Shown: in pieces, positions 39,261 through 51,157 of the stretch | How positions within the stretch are numbered: position 1 is the first letter of the stretch | How the letters are laid out: the number at the start of each line of letters is the position of its first letter | Assembly (NCBI RefSeq): GCF_035582795.1 | Contig: NC_134368.1 | Location: forward strand, 32,548,501-32,612,500 | Direction: 5' to 3' | Source: Mycteria americana | Taxonomy: Eukaryota > Chordata > Aves > Ciconiiformes > Ciconiidae | Length of the DNA: 64,000 nt | The notes under the pieces: model-generated | The model's database searches: none | The model's input: the letters and a program-made list of their open reading frames with translations, nothing else | What the model was told of the DNA's origin: nothing | Made by a program: the position numbers and the translations under genes

Positions 39261-41225
39261 TCCGTGGGAAGAGGGGTGGGAAGTGTTGTCGAGACGTGAG
39301 GCAAAGCTGAATGGCTGAGACGCAAGGGGTATTGGCTGGAGCTGTGCGGGGAATAGGTGTAATTTGTCTGAAGAACGCTGGGACTGTTTAACCTCTATGG
39401 TCTTGTCCGACAGCTGCCACATTAATATAGCTCTAAGAAGCGTTCAGATTGATATTTTCTCTTTAGTTTTTTTATGGCTTTGTTCCTTTTGTTGTTGCAA
39501 TGACTGCATTTTTGAGAGTGGTATATATTAGGGCCAGTGATATTTCCTTTGCAAAAGGCTTCCTATTGGAATCTGTCCATTTTAGTTACGTATACATATA
39601 AAATACCACTTGTCTGTGTAAAAAGACTATCAGGTAATATCTGTTCAGACAGTAGCAAGAAGTCCACCCCAGAACAAAGGAATACCAGTCAGACCTGAGA
39701 AGGTTATTTCAGCTGTTACAGAGACCTTCTTCTCTCCTCCAGTTTACCAAGATGCCTCAATCCCTCTAAACTCCAGAGCAAACAGGTGAACTTGAAAGCA
39801 CATTCTGAAGGTCAACATGTTTTGAACCTCTCCAGTGAAAGTATTGCAAAATCAAGGCACATTGGTATTGAGCGTTCCGCCAGGATCTCCCATTATTTGT
39901 CGACCAAGTAAGATTTGGCTGGGCACTGGCCTCATTGCAGCGCAGTGTCACTTAGAGCCATTTTAGGCCTTAATTGCTCTTTAGAATGTTTTATTAGGAT
40001 GTCTGTGGTTTAATACAAAGATGCACATCTATTTAACCTCAGGATGTACGTGAGCTTTATGGCTTTTTACTGCTTGTTATCTAACCCATTTTAAGGTATT
40101 ACTTTAAAAAAAAAAAGGTTTGCTAAGCTAGGATACAGACTACACAAATATGAAGTATTAGATACTGTAATTATTAACAGCCAGATTTTGGCTAGCAGCC
40201 TTAAGCTATCTTCTACTTTATTGCATTAAATGTTTCAGCTGTCTCAAATTTCTCAGTCTCAGTGTCTGTCTCAAATTCCACAGTCATATCCCCTTACCCC
40301 AGACATGGGCTTAGGTTACAAGCATCCAGGACTCTCTCTTGTTATATGAGTTGTTATGGGAGGATACAGGTATGAAGATGAACAGTAGATTTTTCTGGAA
40401 ACCAGGAAGGAATATTTCCATTCCAGTAAAGACTGGGAAATCTAAGTACTTGCAGAGTGACCCTATTTTCTGTGAAGCTTTGATCTAGTAAAGAGTAAAA
40501 TGACAATAGAACCCAGCATAGCTATCTCTGTGAGTGAATCCTTTTTTCTTTATGGAGCTCGCTGTTAAGATTGAGGTTACTCTCCTTTTTCATCATTTGT
40601 GGAAGTTAACTAAAGCAGAGGTGAAGTGTAGTGGACAAATCATTGAATTTTTCATTTAATGGAAATAACATTTTCCGTTTCTACTGAAATGACCTTCTTG
40701 GCATCATTTCAGTGCGTCATAGGGAGATTTTAAAATGTTCTCAGCATGTGAGTAGGAGAGTTCAAGATGGAACTGGAGTGGGAAGTGACTTACTCCTCTC
40801 CAAAATAAATAGATCAGGTTCTGGGTGTGGTAACCTGTTACATCTCAGTATAAAAGATTTGATCATTTATACCCACACCGAGTGCTACTGACGTCAGTAG
40901 GACTTCTTACACAGTTTTACAGCGTGTCCTGGGCTGACTGGTGTAGAGAGGCGATAGTAAGGGGTACAGGAGGGCTTTGCAGCCTCGCAGTCCTCGCATT
41001 ATCACACGTGGGAGTGGAGTGCATGTCACACCAGGCTGTGCCAATGGAGGGAAAAAGACAAGCAAGGTGCCCCACTATGTCTGGGTATGTTTCTGGGGAT
41101 GGTGGGTTTTGCAAATCACATGGTGCAGGTAACAGATGCTGTGGTTGGAAGGCAGAGATTGGTAAGGAGGATGTTTTGAATCAATATATTTTGAACAAAT
41201 ATAGTCTGTTTTGTTTAAAAAGCAG

Positions 41226-41300
41226 TGGAAGAAGCCACTCCCAAGGAAATAAGAAGAAGACGTAATAATAAGAGACGTAAACGAGTGAAAGAATTACAAG
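41226..41300 (+). CDS. Candidate 75-nt symmetric exon encoding a basic peptide
   Basis: The segment is bracketed by an acceptor (TTTTGTTTAAAAAGCAG) and a donor (TTACAAG|GTAACA). It comprises 2 nt, 24 full codons and 1 nt, so it is 75 nt, divisible by three and symmetric in phase. The reading is EEATPKEIRRRRNNKRRKRV and then KELQ, with 11 Lys/Arg in 24 residues. That resembles a nuclear-localisation or heparin/RNA-binding patch. The DNA is rich in GAAGAAG and AAGAAGAAGACG, which are typical exonic splicing enhancers. The pyrimidine tract is modest, as in many alternative cassette exons. Upstream the frame is closed by a TAA just before the acceptor and downstream by TAG at about 41,318. I do not recognise the protein. 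It could be a cassette exon of a gene starting at the 39 kb CpG island. Confidence 0.35.
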
Positions 41301-41389
41301 GTAACAGTTGCATGCTTTAGTTTGCCGGTGGAAAGATGCAGTATTGCATTTCTCCCACGGTGTGGTGCTGAGTGAAGCTGCAAATCAGC

Positions 41390-41431
41390 AGAGGCCCAGG
41401 GGATGGCTGCAGAGGCCCAGGGGATGGCTGC
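41390..41431. repeat. Perfect 21-bp tandem duplication
   Basis: Two identical 21-bp units (41,390-41,410 and 41,411-41,431), AGAGGCCCAGGGGATGGCTG plus C, lie in a locally GC-richer stretch. The unit is a multiple of three, but no supported coding frame is present. Confidence 0.95.
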
Positions 41432-42489
41432 AGTGTCCTTTCTGGCCCTGCCAAGTTTCTGAGTCCCGAACAGGCTTACGAGGGCAGGGGCATCACCTCC
41501 CGCGGACAAAAGAGCAGTCTGATGCCTATTGCTGTGTTATACTGGGAGAGGGAGGGAAGAGGCTTTGCAGCGTCTTTCTTTCTCTCTTTTTTAGCCTATT
41601 CATAGGCTGTATTATCAGACACGGAGGAAATGATTTGCTATAAATAGGATGAATGGATTAACTCTTCAATCGTTCTTTCACTTGAGCTTTTCCTTCTGAG
41701 TAGTAGATTATTCCATTACATTACACAGCCTTGGGAAAAGGACGCTGGTGGCAACTAGGTCAAGACACTGGTGTGTTGGTTTTTTCTTGTTAATAATATA
41801 CTTCAGTGTAAGCAGTAAATCGGTAAATCTGGACTCACAAGACTGACTTTTAAAAGTTGTGGGATACTGGCTCGAGTCTTTCTGACAGTTTTGTCACTTT
41901 ATGATCTTGTTTTTCTGTTTTAGCTTTCTCTTCTTCCTTTCAATGACTGGTCTTTGTTGTTTGTTTGCTTGTTTTGTTTCTGTCAGTCTAAGACTGTGGC
42001 TTTACAAATGATTTTACTAGTGGCTGATCCATATACCAACTCTGGCCCCCTCCCAACTGTGCGTTGTCACCTCCTTGCTGGCAATTACCACCCCAACTGT
42101 TTATTCTGCTACAATAGCAGTTTACTTGATTGCTCTATCTGCTAAAGTTTTGTAATAAAAAAATCCATTTTAAGGCGGGGATTTTACCCTACATACCTTA
42201 TGCTCCTCTTCTGTTTTTAAATTTAGGATAATTTCACAGGTCTGTTTAAGAGAGTGGTGAAACAAATATTAGTATTGAGCAGAACTGAGATAAATGTAAT
42301 TTCAGCAGCAGGCTGAAGGGTTAATTATGTGATAATTGATAATGAGACAAATGGACATTTCTGTTCCCTATATATGACCCTATATATTTCCTATATATTC
42401 CCTACATGTGAAAGTTTTTTTGACTGATAATACTATGTTCTAGTTCAAGGCCAAATTTTGGCAAGGAACCTTACAGCTCTTTACAGGAA

Positions 42490-42535
42490 TTTGCTCACTG
42501 TCAGAAGCGACATTTGTTCACTCTCAGAAGCTGCC
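42490..42535. repeat. Tandem duplication, unit 23 bp
   Basis: The two copies share TTTG-TCACT-TCAGAAGC with a few mismatches (42,490-42,512 and 42,513-42,535). Simple local duplication. Confidence 0.85.
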
Positions 42536-44459
42536 AGCCACACGGGACACTCTGTGGTGTTGTCCCTATCTTTTAAGCCTCATGGGCTAGGTATTTGAAT
42601 CATTTCTGTGTCTGCAGACAGGAGACAGCCTTTCTAAGCACATTGCAATTACACTGGTACTGTTTTTCAGGAACAATGAGATATCATTAGAACTTTCACT
42701 GATTGAAACTCTGTGTTAGAGATCACTATAAATCAGATTTATGACAAATATATACATGTAGTGTCAGCATTAAGCACTTATCGTGAGCAGTGAATAACAA
42801 AGTACTCATCTGTAGTTTTGATCCAAATAACATTGGCTATGGTTAGGATAAAGTATGGTTGAACCAAGATTTCAAATTATGCCTTTTCCAGATATCTCAA
42901 TTTTTGCTTTTTATTTTAGATATACACCTGTGACACTTCCAGATGAGAGCTGTTGAGTTGTTGATAATTAATTTTTCATAAAACTAGGGGTTTTCTTCAG
43001 CTCCAATTCAGGAAGACCATGCAATGATTCCTGAGACAAACATACGAATAGAGATTATGTATATTTTCCCTCAATTGCTCACTACAGAAATCAGTTATAT
43101 AATTTATTTTGTGTTGGCTCTCATCAAATAATAAAGGCATTTCTGAAATATGAAATGTCATGGATTTTTCTTTCTTTCAGTCCCAGTGTACCTGAAATGG
43201 ATTTGCTGCTTTCTTAAATAATTTTTTTAGCATGAGCAAGCTCCACTCCAGATAGATGAAAACATGGAGAGTCATTTCTATCTAATATTTTTCCCAATGC
43301 TTTCCTTTCTTCTCGAAGTGCATAAGCTTTGAAGTTCACTTAATGAAATCTTAGGGGGGGGTGTTTATTGTTTGGTGGTATACTAGAGTTGTTTTATTGA
43401 CAGAACTGAGCAAGATGGAAGTTGTCCTAGTATTTTAGAAAAGAATTTGTATTCTAAATGGAAAGAATTAGTAAGAATGTGCATGAATTTATATTGGTTA
43501 ATTAAGATGCCATACAAAAATGTTGAAGCTAACACATCTTTATGTTAAAAGTAGGGCACTATAGGTTTCTATTTGTTAAATCCTTTTTTAAGAAGAGCTG
43601 AAATTAACTTGAAGCTGAAATTTCAGATACATGTGATTCCTGAAATTTGAATCTTAAGTCAAGCTTCGCATTTCCCTGAATGTATCAAATATAATGGTAA
43701 CACCTATACAGCCCAATCTGTTGAAATCAGGGAATAAGCAGTTCCCTCATTCTGAAATGCATCTGTTTGCTGTTTTAAGTTTTTCCTAGTATTTGGATAA
43801 CACTGACAGGGACTACTATTTGCAGCTTTGTAAGGAATAATATTTTTTCCTTCCATGCACGCGACAAATAGAATTTGAAGTTGGACTGCTGGTGTTTCAT
43901 AATCAAACTTCTCTACTTTAGTGGGTGAACATAAGCTTACCAGAAGACATGGAAAAATAGAATACACCAAGAGCAGTTACGTGGGGTAGTACAATATTCT
44001 TTCCCTTCTCTGCACTGCCCTTGTCTCTAATATCCTTTATCCAACCTCATAAATTTTCTTGCAAATAGTAGTAGCAGTACTAGTCCACATAACAGTTTAT
44101 AACTTGTTTGTAGTCCTTCCTACCTACTTTCCAGATCTTGACTGACAGATAACTGAAATGTTTGCCTCAGTTTAAATTACATTCTCAGGGCATTATGCCA
44201 GTATTCTGAACAGACTCTAGAAACCTCTGTACATATCCAGATTAGTTTTTTCATTTGAGAGCATGCTTGTTGTAGGCTTGGAACATTGCTTCCAAGAATC
44301 CAAAAGAGTATTACTGAGAAAATAATAACAATTAATGTAGAGGTCAGTCCAAGTATGATTACTGGATCCTATAAAACAGAAGTGCCTTTCTGGTAAAACT
44401 TCAGCTCATTTATGAGATCTATCTCATTGATTATCTTTCAGCCAGTAGACATTTCAATT

Positions 44460-44499
44460 TTATTGGTGGCATTGCAATGTTATTGGTAGCATTGCAATG
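44460..44499. repeat. Tandem duplication, unit 20 bp
   Basis: The two copies of TTATTGGT(G/A)GCATTGCAATG differ at one base (44,460-44,479 and 44,480-44,499). The second copy runs straight into an 11-bp inverted repeat. Confidence 0.9.
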
Positions 44500-44518
44500 T
44501 AGTCTAACTACATTGCAA
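44492..44518. repeat. Hairpin with perfect 11-bp stem
   Basis: TTGCAATGTAG, a 5-nt loop TCTAA, then CTACATTGCAA. The stem is perfect. It is too short for a typical animal pre-miRNA and overlaps the tandem duplication, so it may be a replication-slippage or template-switch product. Confidence 0.85.
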
Positions 44519-44620
44519 ATTACAAGTGTAGTTTATCCACAGTTATTTGTCTAAAATTATTTAGGAGCTTTGCCTAAGCCAGAAATATTACCAGGTTACC
44601 TATTTTCCAAGGATTTTCTC

Positions 44621-44641
44621 TTTTTTTTTTTTTTTTTTTTT
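44621..44641 (-). repeat. Poly(T) run, 21 nt
   Basis: An uninterrupted run of 21 T follows GGATTTTCTC. On the minus strand it reads as poly(A). It could be a simple homopolymer or the tail of a minus-strand retrocopy whose body would lie to the right (above 44,642). Coding-like remnants on the minus strand begin at about 45,320. No flanking duplication was confirmed. Confidence 0.7.
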
Positions 44642-45319
44642 GTTTATCTGACTTACTTTCTGATTGACTTATACCGTTTTTTTAGCTATGAAAACATGCA
44701 GGTCTTTAAGATAGCATGAAAATACTGACTCTTCTCCATCCTATCACTGACAAATGTATTACTGCCCAAAATAGCATGCACCTGTAGCTGCATCTGGTAT
44801 TCAGCATAAACTTCAAAAGAACTCAGCTATCAGAATACTGCATAACAACAGTTGCCAATTTTTATTGCTTTCTACTGTTTTTATTAAATCTCCTTTAAGT
44901 GCTTGATTTGCGCTCTCTGTTGTTCCAGAGCTCACTAAGGTTGCTGTAACAGGAATGGGTTAGCTCCTGATCCGGTTGCCACTACAATATTTGGAAGTGA
45001 CTTGACCACTGAAGCAGTTTCAGAATTTTCAGGCTTCTTTGATGCTTACAGAGAACAATATTTTGCTTCATGCTTTGCCATTCTTCAGCTTTTTCATATT
45101 AGATCCAGAAAGGATCTAACCTGCTGTGGGCTTTTGTCATTTATTGTTTGCTTTTTGATTTTTAAGTAAATGTATTTTTTAGTAAAATAGTTTTTCAGCC
45201 AATTAGGTCACATACTGCATCAGATCTATACTTCTAGCAGTTGCATTAACAGGGGAGGCAAAGTTGCTGTTGATCAAAAAGTAGAAATTCTGTAAATGCT
45301 TTGTGAGTTTAATAATAAT

Positions 45320-45540
45320 CTGAAAGTAATTGCACTTGGTCTTTTGGCACTTGAGTTGCTTTGGAATCCAGCCAGTATTTCAGAGCTTCAATGACTGCGA
45401 GCAATTCAGTGCTGCAGGCCGTTTTTAGGATTTAAAAATTACTGTGGGTGGCTCATCTTTGTGTGCATATTCAAGGGATATACCACACCCCAAACATTTT
45501 CCTTCAGAATCATAAGAACTAGAAACATCAACAGCAACTT
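45320..45540 (-). pseudogene. RNase H-like retroelement remnant
   Basis: Read on minus, 45,538-45,427 gives VAVDVSSSYDSEGKCLGCGI and onward. After one stop and a frameshift, 45,414-45,321 gives STELLAVIEALKYW and then VQLLSDYY. The spacing and pattern (Asp in the first strand, Glu in a helix about 40 residues later, Asp in a following strand) match the order of catalytic acidic residues in RNase H domains of LTR retroelements. It is broken by at least one stop and one shift, so it is inactive. The match is by eye and family is not assignable. Chance or a cellular RNase H-fold pseudogene is possible. Confidence 0.3.
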
Positions 45541-46030
45541 TTTAACATTGATTAAAATTCATGCGAATGGTCAGAGCACAAGAAGGTTTTCTCTGCTAGA
45601 TTAGAACCACTATCAAAACATTCCTGGGGCGGTCTGTCTTTCTGCAAATGTATTTCCCATTAAAGATGATATTTCATCAGGAATTACCTTAATTTGTTTA
45701 CCCACTATTGGTGTTGTCCCCAAACTGATTTGGCACTAGGTAGCTCTCCATCTTGAAGTCTATTTGGAAGTACATGTTGGATCAGGGCACGGTGAGTTTA
45801 AGCCAATCAACTAATCAAATATATCCAATGGGAAATAGTATGTGATAAAGCACACACATTTGTTTATTGTAGATTGTATTGGTCTGCCACTGAAATACGA
45901 AAACTCTTGTAACAGGAACACTGATGCTATTGGTACATGATTATTTTCTGCTTCAATTAAAACCAATTTCTGATAATGACAGGAACAATCCCTGTTTTAG
46001 TTGAACACCTTTCTTGATATACCTTACTAT

Positions 46031-46231
46031 TCATTTCCATTCAGCTTTTTCTAGGATATTTATACAAAAGCTTATTAATGCTAGCATCATTAGGAATAAA
46101 ATTACTATTATATTACCCAGTCCTTTCAGGAATCTGTGCCAAGGGGCACTAAAACAGGGAGGAATCTTTTGGATTTCATTTATTTTCTCCTGGTTAGGCA
46201 CTTGGCTGCTTACAGCCAAGTGAATATTCAT
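46031..46231 (-). pseudogene. Transmembrane-like ORF, possible envelope remnant
   Basis: A 66-codon minus-strand frame ends with a strongly hydrophobic helix (IIVILFLMMLALISFCINIL) preceded by WHRFLKGLGN and followed by a short charged tail (EKAEWK) and a stop. That layout resembles the membrane anchor and short tail of a retroviral envelope glycoprotein, here an old broken copy at best. The RNase H-like piece lies about 500 bp downstream on the same strand, the opposite of normal pol-env order. The two therefore either come from different insertions or one reading is accidental. Confidence 0.22.
46199..46222. repeat. Hairpin with perfect 10-bp stem
   Basis: CACTTGGCTG-CTTA-CAGCCAAGTG forms a perfect stem with a 4-nt loop. 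It is followed at once by a second small inverted repeat (GTGAAT-ATTC-ATTCAC). It lies inside the transmembrane-like ORF. Confidence 0.85.
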
Positions 46232-47294
46232 TCACAGTGAATAAATATGCTGTGGCTGTGAATAATGGCTGTGTTGCACTTAGAGTCATATAATTTTTCC
46301 AGTTCTGGAATTGCAAATATAGCTTCAGTTCAGATATCTGCACTATGCTTCTATTTTTGGCGTGGTTACATAGAACTGAACCAGCTTAGGAGCATATATA
46401 TATATAAAATATGGACATACCTAGAAAAAAACGAGCTGCTCCTCTTATTCTCTTTGAAATTACCCATAAAAGAAGTTTCTGTATTTGTTTTTTTTATGTA
46501 TAGCTTTACTGATTATGCTCTTCATGAAATTATTCTACAGAATATACTGAGAATTGTAATCAACAAAGCTATTCATTAAAGACGATGCAGAACTGCTTTT
46601 GCACTAATGAAATGTTGAAGATCATCTCTTATAGCTAAAGTGTATTTAAGTATAGGTTCTAATTCATAAAACACACTACGCTGTGAGGCAAATGAAGTTT
46701 CTTTATGTATTATGTGCAGATGTGCAAAAGCAAGAAAATAAAGTTTATGCATCGAACAGTATTAGCTGTTACCTTATTTTGAAGCAAAATTCAGGTCCAG
46801 GCAGGTTGTCTCTGTGAGGAAGAGCATGAAATCATGTGTCTTAAGGGCAATCCCCCCATTTATTGACAAAGAATTAAAAATACCCAAAAAACCAAAACAC
46901 AACTCTTTCCTTACTCACAAGAAGATAAATTCATGTTTTAGGATTTCAATAATTCCAGTCAACACTTAAACTAAAAAAAAGTCATTTCTTACGGTAATCG
47001 TATGAGATCACAATTTTACAGGATCATTGGTGGGAAAGCCCTTTCAAGGTTCTTGCCCTTCTGTACAATTGCCCACCCTCTCAAGTTGTGTTTTTGAAGC
47101 CACGCGGTGTACATAACAAAGATGCAGATAGGAATGAGCAGCTGGGGGCAGCAGAAACAAGGCAGGAATGCTTTTAGCATGGAATTACAGCCTGAATGCT
47201 TTTATAACTGCATTTTGATGTTACCTTTCCTTTATACTTCTAGAGTTTTTTTCTTCTTTTTCTGCCTCCCCCTCATTGAAACAATATTCGGACA

Positions 47295-47309
47295 CCCCCC
47301 CCCCCCCCC
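47295..47309 (+). repeat. Poly(C) run, 15 nt
   Basis: Fifteen uninterrupted C. The complementary G-run could form quadruplex structures, and length errors in assembly are likely here. Confidence 0.9.
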
Positions 47310-47930
47310 TTAAATATTTTAATGATATTTAACATAACCTACCTGTACTCTTCTATACAAGACCTGCTCCTCTCTGTTCATGTTAGAATTACCATTGCCT
47401 TTCGCAGAAAATGCCCTATTTCCCAGAGGGACTACAGTCTTCCAGTAGCTACTGTTAAAACTCTGATCTGCCAGAACAGAGCATCTCTCATTTCCAACTG
47501 TACCTGCAAAATCAAACTCTTCATATCAGAGGAGGAAAATTCAGGCTTTGAATAGGTAACATGATGACAGATGAGTAAAGGTTAATATCTCTGGAAAAAA
47601 CCCCATGTCCTCCAAGCCAAAACCAGTGAAGTATATTGTTAATGGATGTTTCCATTAGACAGGAATATCTACATCCATGTAGAAGAATATTCACCCTGGA
47701 TCTCACTGGCCGCATCTGGTGTCCCTCTGGGGACATAAATTTTTAGCTTGTGCTTTTTCTGCTGAAAATGTCTGCAGTCATGTAAGGGTTGCGTCAGGGC
47801 TGCTAGAGTGACATTTCTATAACATGATAGCAGGGTTATGCACTGGATGCATGGAGCATCATATGCGAGGGTAGTAGAGACATGTTTGAGCGTACGGGTC
47901 TACTGAGGATACGTCTACTGAAATAGTGTT

Positions 47931-48016
47931 GGGGGACTATGTAAGGAGGAAAGAGCAGCCCTGGTGTCATCCTGGGGGACTATATAAGGAGGAAAGAGCA
48001 GCCCTGGTGTCATCTT
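47931..48016. repeat. Near-perfect 43-bp tandem duplication
   Basis: Two adjacent 43-bp units (47,931-47,973 and 47,974-48,016) start with GGGGGACTAT and end with GGTGTCATC. They differ at two positions. In the second copy the change creates ACTATATAAGG, a TATA-box-like word. Very recent duplication. Confidence 0.95.
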
Positions 48017-48521
48017 GTCTGTACTACATTTAGGTTGAAGTCCTCGGGAAAAAATTACCTCTGGACTGCACCTAAGCTTTCTCTTAGAGGAACTAGTCAG
48101 TTTGCTCCAAACAAGAGCCTAAGCAGAACTCAGATGCTTGCAGTATGTGTAATCAAGGGACCAAGATCTTCGAAAGAGCTGAGAGCTTGCATCATTTGAT
48201 GATAAAAATTAACTCCATGTACACCTCTCATTATCCATTATGCATATATTTCAGCTGTGAGAAATATCTCTAGTCTTTTCTTTATCTGTGGGTGCAAGAA
48301 CTGGTTAATAAAGAACATCTGACAAAGTAACAGATGATTTTATGAAGACTAGGATATTCAAAGAAAAATGTGCCTAGGGAATATTCAGAAAGATCAAAAG
48401 CTTGTTTTCTTCATAGTGCTATTAGGCACTGAAACTAAAACAATAAATTTTGCATTAACGTACCACACCATCTCATTGCAGCATGAATAAAAACCAGACT
48501 TACAGCAAGGTTACTAAAGCG

Positions 48522-48553
48522 CCTGGCCTGTGAACTGCCTGGCCTGAGAACTG
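48522..48553. repeat. 16-bp tandem duplication with a partial third copy
   Basis: CCTGGCCTG(T/A)GAACTG is present twice in tandem, followed by a decayed third copy containing CTGGCCTGAAGG. Confidence 0.85.
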
Positions 48554-51105
48554 TCTCTGGCCTGAAGGATGAATTTGTCTCAGGTCTGTATAATTTTGAT
48601 ACAGTTATGCTGAGCATCTAGTTCTGCAAACTACTGCCGAGCCTATCCACCTCCGGGAAATGATAAATTTGATTTTTAGGAGTCGCAAAACTCATACCAA
48701 GCCGCAGTTCTTAAAATGCTAGGCAACCCTGATTTAGAAAATAAGCTATTTCATTATAAACAATGTAGCAACTGCGTTTGCTTTTAAATGAAAATAATAT
48801 AAAAACAGAATACTGGACTATTTGGTATGTCATGATGTAATATGACAACTTGACATAATATAAATCTTATTATGCATTGACAACATCCAATAACATATAT
48901 AGTATGTACCTATAATAGAATAAGATAAAAATAATAAATATAAGCATGAAAAAATCAATTTTAACACAGCATTTTAATTGTATTTTATAGGAAATATTGA
49001 GAGTACTCAGATTTGTTCTGCATTGGAATGAGGTCAGATTTTGAAGTGCCTTTGTTTCCTGTGAAGTGGAAATTTGAAGTGCTGATCAGCTATTTTTAGG
49101 GGAACTTTGTAACTGATTAGACCTCAGACTAATTAGTAGATCTTGTTTTCAAAAATCCAGAAAAGGAAGCTGTCACTTTGAGTACCTGAAATTCGTTTCT
49201 GTATGTATGTGTGATGCAGTTTGTACATCTTTGTAGTCAATCTACTCAAGTCAATCATCTGTAAATGCATATGTAAACTTGTCTTTGTTGATCACCCCAA
49301 TCATAAATAATATAGATACCAAACACTGCTTTCCTCATTACTTTTCTACCCACCATCTGTACAGGAGAAACCATGCTAAAACTGAAGTTCTTAGAGAAGT
49401 CAGAATCCTGAACTATTAGGCTGTAGTTACTTTGGATGTCCGTGTAATGTACAAGAGTATACATGATTAACTGAAAATTATTCCGGTAAAACCTTGTGTC
49501 CTGACTGATTTACCTGATTAGCCTGCACGTGATTTTCAAGGTTTGACCTTTCAGCTTCAGCTTAGATAATTACATTGACAAAGATTGTTAGAGCTGCTGC
49601 TGTTCAGTTTCCTTATTATAGACAATGTCAGAATGAGTTAGGAGATTCGTGTTTACATGCTTTCAAATTCTGATTAAATGAAATGTAAATCTCAAAACTT
49701 CCAGCTAGTATTTCAAGTTATAATTTATCTTTGTCTATAGTATGAGAAGAGAGCAGCACCTCAGTCTAGTAAAGTACAGGCATGTCTTGTGGGCATTTTT
49801 TGATTAGTTCATCAGCATATCTCCGCTGATCTTTTTATTGCTATTACACTGAAAGAGCAACAACAGCCCCCAAAGACACTCTGAGTGAAATATAGCCAAT
49901 GGAATTGGAACTTGGAAATACTTGCACAGTGTTTTATAAAAAATGCCAGTCTGCTGAGGATTCATTAACTGTCACATGTTGCCAACAGAGGAATCACACC
50001 TTTTCCTCTCCTCCAAACCACATAGGCCAACCCTATGTCTTCATCTGACAAACCAGTGATGTGTTCAGGCTCTGAAATAACCTATAGTATTGTGTTTTAA
50101 TCAACAAAGGCAACCTAGTGAAAAATTCTGCTAGTTTTTTTGATCTCAAGATCCACACTGTATCTTTGTCCTTTGAAATCTTTTAGACAAACATAAAGAA
50201 TGTGTCAGTTAACAATTTGGAAGTGCATCAAGTACATCCATTTTTCATACACAGTAAACTCTTGCCAGGAAAATTTAATAAAGTAATTTGCTGAAGCAGA
50301 AGAATGTTGGTAATGTTGCATGCACTCAGCATATCTAGCCAGCATACAATACTGGCAGCTAGTTCATTTTCTAGATAAACAGAGGATCTTAGACCTAAAT
50401 GTTTAAGTGATTCATATGTGCCTACATTTAAAAAAACCCAACATGTAGGATATCATCACCTGGCGATTAAAAAGAAACTGATCCCCATGGTATCTTACAA
50501 GGCATCTTAGAAGGTTTTCTATTTGTATTCCCATCATTCCAGATTTTCATCCTCAATTTTAATCCTAACTGTGTTATAGAAAATTCCTGTCAAACAGAAT
50601 TCTGTGGCAAATGCTTTATCATCAGATAATATTCATTCAAAAGAACCAAAGGCTTTTTCAGAAAGAGGGTGGTTCTGCTGAGTTGTTTTCTCGAGTGGTT
50701 TAATTTTCAGTTTCTTTACAATATTGCTGTTTTGAAAAGTGTTTTTGTTTTAATTACAATGAAAAATGATCAAGACTCAGAAGACCTGATGAAATTCTCG
50801 GTTTAAAATTTTGATTGAACTAATCCAATTGCCTATTTTGGAGACTTGGAAAAAGAGGAAAGAGGGAGGGATTTCTAATTTGATTTTTTTTCTTTACTTT
50901 TAGATTTTTCATCCCATTGTAGTTTGAGGGTTCATTTTCACATCAAAAATACCTTCAGGACTTGCTTGAGGTTTCCAAATGATCTGACAGATCTAGCTAT
51001 GTAGCTTGCTGGCCTCTGAAACTGTCAATGAAACTATTGCCGTTTTTCTGTTGTGGCCATTATGCTTGCACCTCTATAGTGGTGAGCTGATTGAGGAATG
51101 GCATA

Positions 51106-51157
51106 TGTGAATGTTTTGCATGAAACCCTGTTGTGAATGTTTTGCATGAAACCCTGT
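51106..51157. repeat. Perfect 26-bp tandem duplication
   Basis: Two identical 26-bp copies beginning TGTGAATGTTTTGCATG and ending AAACCCTGT (51,106-51,131 and 51,132-51,157). Perfect identity suggests a recent event. Confidence 0.95.

Noticed and set aside
38992..39310. Arg/Ala/Pro-rich frames in the second CpG island
   Set aside because: Open in most frames on both strands because of composition. None matches a known protein.
43181..43215. Exon after the strong acceptor TTTTTCTTTCTTTCAG
   Set aside because: Frames close within about 12 codons and no donor is apparent. Pyrimidine-rich decoy acceptors are common in this DNA.
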